From assembly GCF_963576675.1 (NCBI RefSeq), contig NC_088911.1:138263929-138327928 (forward strand): 64,000 nucleotides of DNA, given 5' to 3'. Positions 1 through 12,181 of this stretch are shown piece after piece. Source of the stretch: Euphorbia lathyris (lineage: Eukaryota > Streptophyta > Magnoliopsida > Malpighiales > Euphorbiaceae). A program made the translations under genes and the position numbers. The notes below the pieces were generated by a model that was not told the origin of the DNA, did no database searches, and worked only from the letters and a program-made list of their open reading frames with translations. Position 1 is the first letter of the stretch. Each line of letters begins with the position of its first letter.

Positions 1-112
1 GAAGATAACAAAAGCTCAGAGAGGAAGATTTCCAAAGTTTATAATCAAGACGTGGCTAGGACCAATATGGTGGAGCTCAAGAGAGACTTGCTAACACCCT
101 TTCTCATAACTT
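1..112 (+). pseudogene. 3' end of copia gag remnant (copy 1)
   Basis: These bases match the end of the copia-type gag remnants at 6.5 and 12.9 kb, including the EEDNK-type stretch. The reading frame is cut by the window edge and ends soon after. It is the tail of a third copy of the same decayed gag. Confidence 0.6.
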
Positions 113-1436
113 AACAATTTCGTAAGTAACTAAAAAATCCATATAATATAACGAGACGACAAATTGATTTTTTTTCTGTTACCATTGTATTTATATATAT
201 TGTAACTTTAAACTAATTAAGATTGATTTGAGTAGAAATGGTCTCTAGTCGCTTAAGTTAGGTCTGATATGGATTCTTGACGAGTGAGTTAGTTTTGATC
301 GTAAACTAACAAAGAGATTCTTCTTTAGCTAAACTAGAATGAGTGAATCTCCATTGGTGTTCTATAATTAAAGTTGATTTGAGTAGAAATGGCTTCTAAT
401 CACTTAAGCTAGGTCTGAGGTTCGAGTTTTAGCTTATACAAAAAAACTTAATTGAGAGAGAGGTCACCTAAAAGGTGTTTGGACAGCCTTGAGATTAATT
501 ACCAAAAAAAAAAAATACATTGTGACTTTTCGAAGTGATCAGGAAGCATCATCTAACACATAAAGAAAAGACAAATACTACTGAAACGAATGAGCCATTT
601 CTTACTAATTGATGTCCGTCAATAGGCGTTGTCTTCTAGTAACCTCCTAAATGACCTGAAAGAAAGAAATAACAGGTCAGAGAGGGGCCGAAGTTCGAGG
701 AACCCACTCTGATGCTTACGTTAGCAGAGGTTTTAGGAGGGTTAAAGACTTAAGAATATTGGTAACTGTGATATTACATATCTCTTTAGGTTGCCTCACA
801 TTTCTTATATTTAGTAGAATCAAGAGTAGTTGTTGTAATCTTGAAAAATGTGTGTCTTAGTGACTAATCAGACATGTGTCATCCTCTGATTGGTCATGAG
901 GCCTTTAAACCGTTATAACGTTGGGTGGCATGTCTTGTCATATGGTAGGTGTCCTTTGCGTAACCGTCTTATAGGGTATAAGGGTTCTCCTTCCTTTATT
1001 TTACTGATTCTGGACCGAACGGTAGATATTGATCTACATAGCTGGATGGTACTCTGAGTACCTTGTTTCTTAGTTCGAATCAGGCTATGGTTGATGTTTG
1101 ACGATGACAGAGAAAGACTGATCTCTGATGACCACCTCGTGGTGACTGATGGTGGCGGTCCTCCTCTCTGATGGAGCAGCCGGAGACATCCTCCTCCACC
1201 GACTCAATCGTTCTTCATTTTTATTACTTCTTCTTCTTTTCGGATCTTGATTCAAGGTCTCTTCAGATTTCTCACGGCAGCGGATGGTGGTTTCAAAGGC
1301 AGAGCTGGAAATAATAATTGTGTTTGATGGATCTGGGTTTAATTTTTCTAGAAAAGTTAGACAAACAGATATGAATGATGAACGTTTTTCCAACTAAATG
1401 AATTTCTGGAAAATCAAATGATCAGATAATTACACT

Positions 1437-3262
1437 GTTGGGATTTAGTGTCCTATAGACAATTGTTCCAGGATATAAACCTACTGTAAATGAATTGTTC
1501 TTTATGTCATTTGTTTTAATGAGATATGGTTTCATAACTGTATAAAGGCAACCACTTTTAAAGAACTAAATAAGTCTAAATAAAAGGAAATCCCTGAGTT
1601 TACTTAAAGTGATTATAAAGTGTTCATACAAGCATAAAGTGAGACAAAATATTATAATAAACTAATAAACTTAAAACCACCCCAAGTCAAGTGATATGTT
1701 TTGAATAGGGATTGACATAACACCGTTAAGACTTGCATGTAACAATGTTTTCTATCGAGACAGAGAGCTGATCTCACAAGCTTCAGATATGTAGATATCT
1801 GGACAGTTACATGGATCCAATGAAAGGGTTCATTAGGATTAGGGGCCCGACTTGAGATAACAAGATGGGTAGATTTATCCTTTGTCACCTGTTTATCTCA
1901 TTGGTATTAATAGGTATAAGTAATCCTCAGACTCAAAGGAATGTTAATTAGTGATTCTGGATTATGGAATGTGATGCTTTGATCCTGTTCTAACACGATC
2001 CATAACAGGGATGACTCTGGGGTGTGTTCGGCAGACGTTGGGTATCACAGGAAGTAATTGCAAGGTAGTTAACATTGGATTGAGCATTTGTCACTCCTGG
2101 TAAATGGGAGATACGTCCAAGGATCGCTTGTGGAAGACTTGACTCTAAATCCTTGCAATGTGATAGCTTAAGACTTGAAATGGAGATTTCACTTAACCTA
2201 TCTAATTGGAGTTAACTCGGCCTGTACAAGTAAAATGAACGTCTCGCTATACGTGACTTGACATAATCCATAGTCATAAGATTCTGTTCAAGGATGTAGT
2301 TGATAAAGGATCGAAGTATACTGTAACTAATACGGAAAGGTCAACGACGGATTCAACCTGTCTTCTTATCGCTCTAGGGGAATGTTTCGGATCTGCCAAT
2401 CACAGTTCGCGTACTCATTCCGTTATACAAAGATTAAATGTAATTTGAAGAAATTAATTTAATGGTTGTATACGGCTAGAAGCAATAAGAACCTAATAGG
2501 TCACACATAAGACTTGAAACCCAAAAGAGAAACAAATGTTAATTAATTGACGGAAGCCCAAATGAGTCCACTAAGGCCCAATTATAGAGGGGGGCGATTT
2601 TTATGTGTAGGGACACATAAGGAATTAATTTAATTTCGGACAATTATAATTATGAATTAAATTAATTATATGATAAATAAGTTAGGAGGTTTATTGAGAT
2701 TAAATTTCTTCTAATTATTATCCTATTAATAAGTTATTATTATCTTTATATTTAGATATAATTATAGATAATAATAATAATAAGAGTATTATTCCGAATA
2801 TAACTATTATTCAATAACCTAATTCTATCTAACTAGGATTCAGATACGAGAGGCTATACAAACCCCCTACTACTGAGAATTTCGGTCATGCCTACTATCC
2901 CAGAGAGTGCAAAAATCGACCCCAACAGTTGTGGATCGTTTTTCTCACCGCTTGCTTCCGAATTAATTGATTTTATCTCTTTCTTTTATTCTTGATCTTG
3001 TGTTTATTAATTAGAGGCAATCTATCATGATTGCTATTATTCAGTTGAGTTCTAATATCGTTTGATTTGTGTTTTTGTTTTGTGCTCGTGAACTTGGATT
3101 AAGAGTTGAGGGCACTTCGCTAGCAACAGTAGATAGTTCGTCAAAAGGTATTTCCTTCTATCCCTCTTTATATGAAATAACGATTAACGGATCTTGGTTT
3201 AAAGGAAATGGGTTAAAATTTTATATTTCCGCTGTCAAACGTTTGCCTATTTTCCTTCATAC
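1437..3262 (+). mobile_element. Copia-type LTR insertion private to array copy 1
   Basis: Copy 1 carries about 1.84 kb that copies 2 and 3 lack: they run directly from the aatcaaatgatcag stretch to gatagattgtgtcat. The insertion contains a TGTTGGGATTTAGTG start and, near its end, an R-U5-like tract ending in ttatatttccgctgtc, both of the style of long Ty1/copia LTRs. I found no internal coding domains, no second LTR and no clean target duplication, so it is best read as a truncated or solo LTR. The exact right end is uncertain. Confidence 0.5.
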
Positions 3263-3584
3263 ACTAGATAGATTGTGTCATTTGATGCAGAAATTCTGCT
3301 TACAGAAGTAGAGCTTCTTCGTCTAAAATCAATGGAGGTATTTTTTGTAATTACTTCCACTACCCTTTGAGGACAATTCTGGATATTAACCCTTCTTTCT
3401 GGATGGCTTCTCCTTCAATTTCAAGTCCTGTAAAATGTCCCTTTTGATCACTGAAATTTAATTTCTTTGGTGAATGAGCCTGCTGGACTAAATTTCGACC
3501 CGAACATGATGTGTAACCGGATTGAATTTTGAATTATTCAAAATATGAGTATTATATCTCGAATAAAATTCATAATAGGATAAA

Positions 3585-3853
3585 ATTTTATTCATAATAG
3601 GATTTCCTTCTGAATCTTCTAATTCGACATTGTGTTCTTCGTAACTGGAGTTAACAATATCTACAAATGATCTATAGATTTTTTTTCTTCTTTCTCATTC
3701 TTCACCGCGATCGTTTTTCGATCGTAAGAATTCAATCGTTATTCAACTGGATCCACCGACCAGCTCTGATACGATAATAACTTTGATGAATGAAGAATGA
3801 ATTCTTTTTATTATTGATTTAAAGATATGATTACAGGAAAGCCACAAGAGAGG

Positions 3854-3908
<55 letters not shown>

Positions 3909-4010
3909 TGTTAAGTGACAACTTTTCCGGAGTTTGTGACAATATTTGTTGTCACAAACAACCTGATTTCTTGTAGTGCTCCAAGTTGTAGTTAACAAAA
4001 TTTCAATGTA
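3585..4010 (-). mobile_element. Retroelement fragment: LTR end, Met-type PBS, start of ORF (copy 1)
   Basis: Read on the minus strand, a TATA-containing segment (TATATAAGC in copy 2), an AATAAAA signal and a short LTR-like end are followed by TCGTATCAGAGC (3763-3774), one or two bases from the TGGTATCAGAGC primer site used with initiator tRNA-Met. Just downstream is a short open stretch of about 50 codons (about 3690 to 3530) that I cannot assign. A related open stretch continues in copies 2 and 3 with stops. It is a 5' end of an LTR element or pararetrovirus-like sequence in decay; the family is not identified. Confidence 0.45.
3859..3906. repeat. (TA)n microsatellite
   Basis: About 24 TA dinucleotides in a row. 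It lies within the LTR-like segment of copy 1 and is absent at the corresponding place in copy 2 (near 10060). Confidence 0.9.
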
Positions 4011-4432
4011 TATAGCTATTATACCCCTGAACTAATAACTGCTTAATTAAGAAATGTTTATGCTCATTTCAACACAAAGCTTAAACTTCATTAAAAGACT
4101 ACCTTTATCCATTAAAACTAATTTTCAGTTTCAATACTTATCCAAACTTCATCGTACGGTTTTTCTTTCAAAATAATTAATCAAAAAGTAATAAAATAAA
4201 AACAAGTAACTGAAATTTGACATTTTTCAAAATAAAGTTATAATTGTTTGATATATTGTGAATTAAATACCTATAATGATAAACTACAAAAAGAGTCTTT
4301 TGAAAAATGTAAAAAAAAGTTAAAACATGTTTTTTTGGTGTAATTTCCTCAAGAAATAGTTGGGATTATAGGTTCTGTGCAAATTGAAAAACTGAAGAAC
4401 ATTTGATGAAATTCTAAAAAAAATAAGTTTAC

Positions 4433-4553
4433 CTTTGTAGGCAAAAAGTTGAAGCATGGATGCTAAGTACATGAGAGATATTTGATCACTGTCGACCACC
4501 AGAATACGTAATCCCCTAGTAAAACTAGGTACAAAACTACTCATGTCTGCCAT
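4433..4553 (-). pseudogene. Exon 1 of type-B response regulator, receiver start (copy 1)
   Basis: Minus-strand ATG at 4553 opens 40 codons containing GLRILVVDSDQISLMYL, the first beta strand, acidic pocket and first helix of a plant type-B ARR receiver domain. The exon ends at ACAAAG followed by a GTAAAC donor, as expected for the first intron of this family. The second receiver exon is not found downstream; the intron instead runs into retroelement debris. Type-B response regulators are nuclear transcription factors of cytokinin phosphorelay signalling. With only exon 1 present this is a gene fragment. A hAT-like MITE lies 95 bp upstream of the ATG. Confidence 0.75.
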
Positions 4554-4647
4554 CAGCCAATTTGTTGAAAGGAGAGAGTAAATGTTTGTGTTTGGGGTTT
4601 TGGGGGAATTTAAAACTGACTACGAAGTCAGTCGATACTCCTATGAA

Positions 4648-5168
4648 CAGTGTTCTAAAAATCGGTCAAGTCGGCGACTAATCGGTCGATATATCGGTGA
4701 TTTTTACAACACCGACCGATTTTATATAACTGGTCGACATAAGTCGGGAGCCCGATTTTCTACCACCTAGGCGGTTCAAATCGGGTTAAGTCGGACAAGT
4801 CGGTCAAGTCGGGTTAGGCGGAAAAAATCGGTCTAGGCGGAAAAAATCGGCTGAAACATGTTAAAATCGGCTGAAATTGGTTAAAATCGGCCCAATTTAT
4901 AAATTATAATTAGTAAAAAATAATACAAGTAATTAGTATTAACTAATAACTATTTTATTATTTATTTAAAATAAATATTTATATTTTTCTATTATATAAT
5001 ATTTATTATTATTATTTTTAGATGGTATAATTTATATTTTAAATGGATTTATATAATATTTATTTAATATAAATCTAAAAAATAGAAAAATATAAATTCG
5101 ATTAATCACCGATTAATCTTTGGAGGTCTTCTCTACCCGACTAGCGCCTACCGACTTTTATAACACTG
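4648..5168. mobile_element. hAT-type MITE, 521 bp (copy 1)
   Basis: The element begins CAGTGTTCTAAAAATCGG and ends in the inverted match (outer 18 bp, 16 identical). It is flanked by an 8-bp duplication CCTATGAA (4640-4647 and 5169-5176), the hAT signature. Copy 2 has the unoccupied site at 10800-10820. It has no coding capacity; the inside is rich in short AATCGG and AGTCGG motifs near the ends and AT-rich in the middle. Confidence 0.92.
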
Positions 5169-5865
5169 CCTATGAAAGAGAGACTAAAATATATACCATT
5201 AATATTTAATATCTTACCTTTTTAAGTGGATTTAAATTTTTTTAAAAGCTTACCCTTTAAAACCTAGATGTATTACGATATGAGTGTCAGATCAGATTGG
5301 GTCTTCTAAGATGTGTCTCCTTTGAGTTCAACTCTTATTCTTTTTATTCCTCAATAGTGCCAAAATCTTTCTGTCCTTCTTTGTCCCTCTTACAAAATAT
5401 GATCCCATTTAATTAAAATAATATATTACATGTCCTAGAAGGACCCATAAAAAATGAGGGTTTTTTTTTGTCAAAGGAACGAGAAATAGAGAATTTTACC
5501 TTACGGAGACAAGTCTTAGCATTCTCTCTGTCTAATTTTCGTTCCAATTAAGGTTGAAAGTATTTTGTAATTTATTTTATTATTAATACTATTAGTGTTG
5601 TAGTTTATTTTGTTTTTTTCTCTCTGGATTGATATTTCTTAGAGACTCTAGATTGATATTTTTGCTAATAATCTTAAGACAAATTATATTTTTTTATAAG
5701 AGGCGAACATGATACTTTGATTTTGATTTTAGATTATCTTGACTAAGAATATATTATTTCAGATTGTTTGAACAATTTTAAAACAATTTTTTGTTTTCTG
5801 TTCTTTTCTATTTTCGTGGAACAAATTGTTCTTTGTTACTAACTTATTTTGTTTGAATCTCAGAA

Positions 5866-6631
5866 ATGGCTGAAATTATTTTGGAATATAAAACTGGTTC
5901 TTAGAATGTTTTGATTCACGGAATGAGAATACAATCACTCTTGAGGCACCGCGTCGGGCAAAGCCTATGAACCATAACAAAAAGCCGAAAAACTCACTGA
6001 TGTGAATTTTATGACACAACAAAAAATGCTTTTCTATTTGACTATGTTGAGCATTGCCAAGTTTTTGAAGGATGTTCCTCCTGTTATCATGACAATGAGG
6101 TAGCTTTTTCTACTACTTTTAATGTTGTTGAGACATGAGAACATTCTGACTTTCTTTATTGGCATTACCTTTTCACTGGTTTGATTGATTTACTATACAA
6201 TGTTTATAATGTCACGAAAACGACAAATTAATTTTGGGAATCTCTAGAACATAAGTTTAAATCATATGATGCATCTTCTAAAAAAGTTCTTAGTTGGCCA
6301 ATTTCTGAATTTGAACATAGTAGATTTCCAATAAGGTTGTAATTTAGCTACAAGAATTTCAATTCATTATCCACAAAATCTGTGTTAAACAAATGGTGAT
6401 AACTAAATCTTTTCAAGTAGCCACTATAATTGGAAAGTTACCACTGGGATGGAAAGACTTCAAAAATACCTTAAGCATAAGCGAAAGAAAATGACTACTG
6501 AAAAGCTTATTGTTAGACTCTGCATAGAAGAAGATAACAAAAGCTCAGAGAGGAAGATTTCCAAAGTTTCTAATCAAGACGTGGCTTCGTGGCTAGGACC
6601 AATATGGTGGAGCTCAATAGAGACTCGCTAA
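5866..6631 (+). pseudogene. Copia-type gag (UBN2-like) remnant, copy 1/2 junction
   Basis: Starting at the ATG of 5866, reading-frame pieces resemble the gag of Ty1/copia elements: a WESLEHKFKSYDAS-like helix around 6240-6280 and, after 6449, RLQKYLKHKRKKM and LIVRLCIEEDNK, the typical end of the UBN2/gag-polypeptide domain. Many stops and at least one frameshift break it. The last part, 6449-6631, is open for 60 codons. No protease or reverse transcriptase follows. A second copy with the same lesions lies at 12182-12959, so the decay predates the tandem duplication. Confidence 0.7.
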
Positions 6632-6923
6632 CACCCTTCCGCATAAGTTAACAATTTCATAAGTAACTAAAAAATCCATATAATATAACAAGACGACAAA
6701 TTGATTTTTTCTATTACCATTGTATTTATATATATTGTAACTTTAAACTAATTAAGATTGATTTGAGTAGAAATGGTCTCTAGTCGCTTAAGTTAGGTCT
6801 GATATGGATTCTTGACGAGTGAGTTAGTTTTGATCGTAAACTAACAAAGAGCTTCTTCTCTAGCTAAACTAGAATGAGTGAATCTCCATTGATGTTCTAT
6901 AATTAAAGTTGATTTGAGTAGAA

Positions 6924-7118
6924 ATGGGGACGCGAATATTTACTAACGACCTATGTCGTGAAGTAGAAGAACATAAAATGTCGATGCCATTTTTGAGAAA
7001 ATATAATATGCAATCAGATTTTGGGCAATCTCTACTTTCCCTAATTTGTCACTCGATTTTGCACGCTCTTTTTTTTCTCTCTGCTATAAAACAAAAGAGA
7101 TTAGGTCGGATGTTGTGA
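6924..7118 (+). CDS. Short conserved ORF of array unit (copy 2), unknown
   Basis: A 64-codon ORF, METRIFTNDLCRE-like, that is also open in copy 3 (13231-13425) with mostly conservative changes. Copy 1 has lost it by replacement of 392-1083. I recognise no domain. The last third is hydrophobic (LLSLICHSILHALFFLS), which could be a membrane segment or chance. It may be no more than retroelement debris that happens to be open in two recent duplicates. Confidence 0.25.
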   Translation: MGTRIFTNDLCREVEEHKMSMPFLRKYNMQSDFGQSLLSLICHSILHALFFLSAIKQKRLGRML

Positions 7119-7306
7119 AACTATCACTCCCTCCCTGATATTTCTTTTGACGACATAATGAGTAGAGGTGGATCTGGAGGGGTTTTATCTGTTGAAGGAT
7201 GGATCTTGAAGGTTGCGCAAATGTGACTACCCCAAGTTTCCAGTAGAAATTTCAAGGGTAACTTTTTGTTAGCAGGAAAAGGACGCAACACCAATCTAGG
7301 TTTAAC

Positions 7307-7836
7307 AAGATTGTAAAAAATGCTAGACGCTAGTCGGGCAGACAAGGCTCTCGATGATTAATCGGGGATTAGTCGGAGATTAATCAGGGATAAATCGGAT
7401 TTGTATTTTTATATTTTTTATTTATTAATCAATAAATTATTAAATAAATTCAATTAAAATATGTATTATACTATCTAAAATAATAATATAAAATTATTTA
7501 ATATAGAAAATACGTATATTTGTAACATATATCTTTAAAATTATGCAAACATCAACTTTTCAACAACAATATCACCAATGCAACTTAAAAATGAATTATA
7601 ATAAAGGAAAAAAATAAATTCACAATTAAAAATACTTTTGTTCATTGCCGCTTTGGCGGTACCTAAGTGCTCAAGGCGGTGTCGAGACGGCCTAGGCGGA
7701 GCCCAAGCGGCTGAAAATCGCCTAAAAGTCAATAAAACGACTAAAGGGACTAATCACAGAAAATTGCGGCGGATTCTCGATTTCGAGCGCCTAGGTAGGG
7801 CCTAGGCGGTCCGGACGGCCTTCGTTTCGAACAGTG
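7307..7836. mobile_element. hAT-like MITE, ~530 bp (copy 2)
   Basis: Copy 3 has the empty site (13615-13630). In copy 2 the site holds about 530 bp flanked by GGTTTAAC and GGTTTAAG (7 of 8 identical). The right end is CAGTG preceded by TTCGAA; the left end is decayed, with only partial inverted match. Its CGCCTAGGCGG and AATCGG motifs resemble those of the MITE at 4648-5168, so it is probably an older member of the same group. Confidence 0.7.
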
Positions 7837-8109
7837 GGTTTAAGGAGGTTTTGAACTTTTGAAGACTGAAATCTTTGGGTCCAGTTCTATGTCACACCTG
7901 ACCCTAGATGACCCCAATCGGCATCGGGCGTGAAATAGAAAGATCACAATCAACACCTAATAGTCTCCAAATATCATAAATATCATTTTTCTAGGTATTC
8001 CTCTTAAATGTATATTCTAAACAAATCCATATTCCTATTACATTAAAACCTCAACGTATTTACCAACTTCATCATATTACACTTAAATACTAAAGTTCTA
8101 ATAATAAGT

Positions 8110-8592
8110 CTAACAATAAGCAACAACTTCCGATTCTTGCCTGATCGGTCGGTCACTTTTCCGCTCCTGCATCTTTCGATCTATCCTACGACGGCTCGGA
8201 CCTTCAATTTCTCTTACTTTTTCTTCACTTTTAGTTTTTTCCTTCTCAGATCTTACTTTTGTTTTTTCATTTAGATACGGATCTTCTATGGTTGATGTTT
8301 GGCGATGACGGAGAAAGACTAATCTCCGATGACCACCTCGTGGTGACTGACTCCTCTCTGATGGAGCAGCTGGAGACATCCTCCTCCACCGACTCAGTCG
8401 TTCTTCAATTTTATTACTTCTTCTTCTTCTTCTCGGATCTTGATTCAAGGTGTTTCTTTCTTCAGATTTCTCATGGCGGTGGACGGTGGTTTCAAGGGCA
8501 GAGCTGGAAATAATAATTGCGTTTGATGGATCTGGGTTTAATTTTTCTAGAAAAGTTAGACAAACAGATACGAATGATGAATGTTTTTCCAA
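8110..8592 (-). other. Unassigned ORF region, present in all three array copies
   Basis: In copy 2 the minus strand is open for 160 codons, basic and serine/arginine-rich, starting MEKHSSFVSVCLTFLEKLN. The same start occurs at 1393 (copy 1, 102 codons) and 14297 (copy 3, 90 codons), with different ends. The plus strand is also open over much of it, with a poly-Phe run that reflects a CTT/TTC tract. I recognise no domain, and length varies between copies, so neither strand is a convincing gene. Confidence 0.2.
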
Positions 8593-8841
8593 CTAAATGA
8601 ATTTCTGGAAAATCAAATGATCAGTTGAAAGATAGATTGTGTCATTTGATGCAGAAATTCTACTTACAGAAGCAGAGCTTCTTTGTCTAAAATCAATGGA
8701 GGTATTTTTTGTAATTACTTCCACTACCCTTTGAGGACCATTCTGGATATTAGCCCTCCTTTCTGGATGGCTTCTCCTTCAATTTGAAGTCCTATAAAAT
8801 GTCCCTTTTGATCCCTGAAATTTAATTTCTTTGGTGAATGA

Positions 8842-9438
8842 TCCTCATAGGATTAAAGCTGGTTGGTCGAAGTGGAAGAGTGCTACGGGTTTCCTTTGTG
8901 ATCCCGGCATGCCTAATAGATTGAAGGGAAAATTCTACCGGACGGCAATTAGACCAGCATTGTTATATGGTACGGAGTGTTGGGCAGTGAAACACTGCCA
9001 CATCCATAAGATGTCGGTGGCGGAGATGCGTATGTTGAGATGGATGTGTGGTCATACGAGAAAGGACCGGGTGCGTAATGAGATAATTAGGACAAAAGTA
9101 GGGGTCACATCTATTGAGAATAAAATGAGAGAAAACTGACTAAGGTAGTTTGACCATGTGAGACGTAGAGCGCTTGATGCGCCGGTTAGGAGAACCGAAG
9201 AGTGGCAAAGGGATGTAGTGGTGAGGGGTAGGGGAAGACCTAAGCAAACTTGGAGGAGGGTGATCGAGAGTGATATGAGTTTATTGGGAATTGAGGAAAA
9301 TATGGTAGTGGATAGGACGGAGTGGAGTGAGCGAATCTGTGTCGCTGACACGACTTGATTTTCACGGTTTTATATGATGGTTCATGTTAGCCGACCCCGA
9401 ATCATTTCGGGACTAAGACTTTGTTGTTGTTGTTGTTG
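8842..9438 (+). mobile_element. 5'-truncated RTE-type LINE
   Basis: This insertion encodes the C-terminal end of a plant non-LTR reverse transcriptase: YGTECWAVK, MLRWMCGHTRKDRVRNE and GRGRPKQTWRRVIESD motifs, ending at the TGA of 9358, with one stop near 9139. The 3' tail has PRD-like GGGACTAAGACTTTG followed by a (TTG)n run, typical of RTE elements, not a poly(A). It is bounded by the 11-bp duplication TTGGTGAATGA (8831-8841 and 9439-9449). Copies 1 (about 3465) and 3 (about 14490) show the empty site. Confidence 0.92.
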
Positions 9439-9774
9439 TTGGTGAATGAGCCTGCTGGACTAAATTTCGACCCGAACTTGATGTGTAACCGGATTGAATT
9501 TTGAATCATTTCTGATCCGGACGGACTCCGTTGGACTTGTACGGACAAAACCCCGAGCTTTGGAATTCATTAACTTGAACTGATAATTACCCATACTTTG
9601 GAATTCATTATACTGGACCCGGAGTTTTCGAATTTCATTAAAATAATTATAGTAATAATATAATATTTATTTTTTTTAACAATTCATAAAAAACACTCGG
9701 CTTCATAAAAGAATTCAAGCAAATTCAATTTTATTCAAAATATGAGTAATATATCTCGAATAAAATTCATAATA

Positions 9775-10080
9775 GGATAAAATTTTATTCATAATATGAT
9801 TTCCTTCTAAATCTTCTAATTCGACATTATCTTCTTCGTAACTATAGTTAACAACATCTACAAATGATCTATAGATTTTTTTCTTCTTTCTCATTCTTCA
9901 CCGCGATCATTTTTCGATCGTCAGAATTCAATCGGAATTCAACTGGATCCACCGTCCAGCTCTGATACGATAATAACTTTGATGAATGTAGAATGAATTC
10001 TTTTTATTAATGATTTAAAGATATGATTACAGGAAAGCCATAAGAGAAGCTTATATACAAGTTGTAGTTAACAAACTCTC
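9775..10080 (-). mobile_element. Retroelement fragment: LTR end, Met-type PBS, ORF start (copy 2)
   Basis: Second copy of the segment described at 3585-4010. The primer-site-like TCGTATCAGAGC lies at 9959-9970 on the minus strand, followed by a short decayed reading frame. The (TA)n tract and about 130 bp of copy 1 are missing here. The corresponding part of copy 3 is cut off at about 14985. Confidence 0.45.
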
Positions 10081-10594
10081 AATGGATATGGCTATTATAC
10101 CTCCGAACTAATAACTGCTTAATACAGAAATGTCTATGCTCATTTCAACACAAAGCTTAAACTTCATTAAAAAAGACTACCTTTTTCCATTAAAAATAAT
10201 CGCATAATGTTCTTAGTCTTGCAAAAGCACAACCTAACTCAGAAACAAGACACTTATTCTATTTTTTTTTACCTTCACTAATTTTCAGTTTCAATACTTA
10301 TCCAAACTTCATCGTACAATTTTTCTTTCAAAATAATTAATCAAAAAGTAATAAAATAAAAACAAGTAACTGAAATTTGACATTTTTCAAAATAAAGTTA
10401 TAATTGTTTGATATATTGTGAATTAAATACCTATAATGATAAACTACAAAAGAGTCTTTTGAAAAATGTAAAAAAAGAAGTTAAAACATGTTTTTTTGGT
10501 GTAATTTCCTCAAGAAATAGTTGGGATTATAGGTTCTATGCAAATTGAAAAACTGAAGAACATTTGATGAAATTCTAAAAAAAAATAAGTTTAC

Positions 10595-10715
10595 CTTTGT
10601 AGGCAAAAAGTTGAAGCATGGATACTAAGTACATAAGAGATATTTGATCACTACCGACCACGAGAATACGTAATCCCCTAGTAAAACTAGGTACAAAACG
10701 ACTCATGTCTGCCAT
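10595..10715 (-). pseudogene. Exon 1 of type-B response regulator (copy 2)
   Basis: Duplicate of the exon at 4433-4553, with ATG at 10715 and the same GTAAAC donor at 10594. The receiver start reads RILVVGSD here, so the first of the two acidic-pocket residues (VVDSD in copy 1) is Gly. The pocket binds the metal needed for phosphorylation, so this copy would be damaged even if the remaining exons were present. No second exon follows on the minus strand before retroelement debris. Confidence 0.7.
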
Positions 10716-11076
10716 CAGCCAATCTGTTGAAAGGAGAGAGAGTAAATGTTTGGGTTTGGGGTTTTGGGGGGAATTTAAAACTGATTACGAAGTCGGTCGA
10801 TACTCCTATGAAAGAGAGACTAAAATATATACCATTAATATTTAATATTTTACCTTTTTTAAGTGGATTTTTTTTTAAAGCTTACCTTTTAAAACCTAGA
10901 TATATAACGATGTGAGTGTCAGATCAGATTAGGTCCTTTAAGATCTGCCTCCTTTTAATTCAACTCTTATTCTTTTTATTCCTCAATAGTGCCAAAATCT
11001 TTCTGTCTTTCTTTGTCCTTTTTACAAAATATGATCCCATTTAATTAAAATAATATATTACATGGCCTAGAAGGAC

Positions 11077-11756
11077 TAGGGACGTAAACGGGGCGGGGTG
11101 GGGCGGGGATTGGAGTTCCCATCCCCGTTCCCCGACTAAACGGGGAATCCCCATACCCGTCCCGCCAAACAAACGAGGACAAAATTCATTCCCGTCCCCG
11201 CCCCGTGGGGAATCATTGACCCCGTGGGTATCCCCGTTTACCCATTTAAAGTTTAAAAGACTATATGAAAAAAGAAATAAATGAAAAAAATAGAAAAAAA
11301 ATAAAGAAAATAAGTAAAAATGATTTATCCATTATAATGCTGACCAACCAAATAAATAAAAATGTTAATGTGACTGATCAACCACAATTTTTTTTTGTAC
11401 TTCCAGTTTCAAATTTTCAAACACTGTCGTTTAAATATTATTCTTTCCCATAATTAAACAATTTCTATTATGGAATAAATTATATGATCAAATCTGGCCA
11501 TTTCTATTAGATGTTTATTTAATAGAAATTAATTAGGCGCATGTTTGTTCAGATGTTTATTAATTAAGTTAGCTAATACGCGGCGGGTTCGGGGATCTCC
11601 GCGGGGCGGGCATACCCTTTTCCATCCCCGCCCCGTTTCCGCTAACGGGGTACATATTAGTCCCCGTCCCATAATAAAACGGGGCGGGGATTACCCGTCC
11701 CCGATGGGGCGGGGCTCCATCGGGAACTGGTAATCCCCGTCCCATTTACATCCCTA
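11077..11756. mobile_element. hAT-type MITE, 680 bp (copy 2)
   Basis: Ends are TAGGGACGTAAACGGGG and the inverse of TAGGGATGTAAATGGGA, flanked by the perfect 8-bp duplication AGAAGGAC (11069-11076 and 11757-11764). Copy 1 has the empty site near 5440. The ends are G/C-runs of the well-known TAGGGATGTAAA group of plant non-autonomous hAT elements; the centre is AT-rich. Two short ORFs inside have no recognisable domain. Confidence 0.93.
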
Positions 11757-12181
11757 AGAAGGACCCATAAAAAATGAGGGTTTTTTTTTTTGTCAAAGGA
11801 ACGGGAAATAGAGAATTTTACCTTACAGAGATTGTTTGGAGACAGGTCTTAACATTCTCTCTGTCTAATTTTCGTTCCAATTAAGTTTGAAAGTATTTTG
11901 TAATTTATTTTCTTATTAATACTATTAGTGTTGTAGTTTTTTTTTTCTCTATGGATTGATATTTTTTAGAGACTCTATATTGATATTTTTGCTAATAATC
12001 TTAAGACAAATTATATTTTTTTTTATAAGAGGCGAACATGATACTTTGATTTTGATTTTAGATTATCTTTTATTTCAGATTGTTTGAACAATTTTAAAAC
12101 AAATTTTTGTTTTCTGTTCTTTTCTATTTTCGTGGAACAAATTGTTCTTTGTTACTAACTTATTTTGTTTGAATCTCATAA

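Noticed and set aside
380..500. Possible SINE in array copy 1
   Set aside because: A box B-like GGTTCGAGTTT and an A-run are present, but box A is weak and no target duplication was found; copy 2 differs over a far longer stretch.
8259..8513. 84-codon plus-strand ORF, also at 13964-14218
   Set aside because: Poly-Phe run from a CTT tract and no domain; the overlapping minus-strand ORF is equally unconvincing.
11265..11733. Two short ORFs in the 680-bp MITE
   Set aside because: No transposase motif; composition follows the AT-rich centre and G/C-rich ends of the element.
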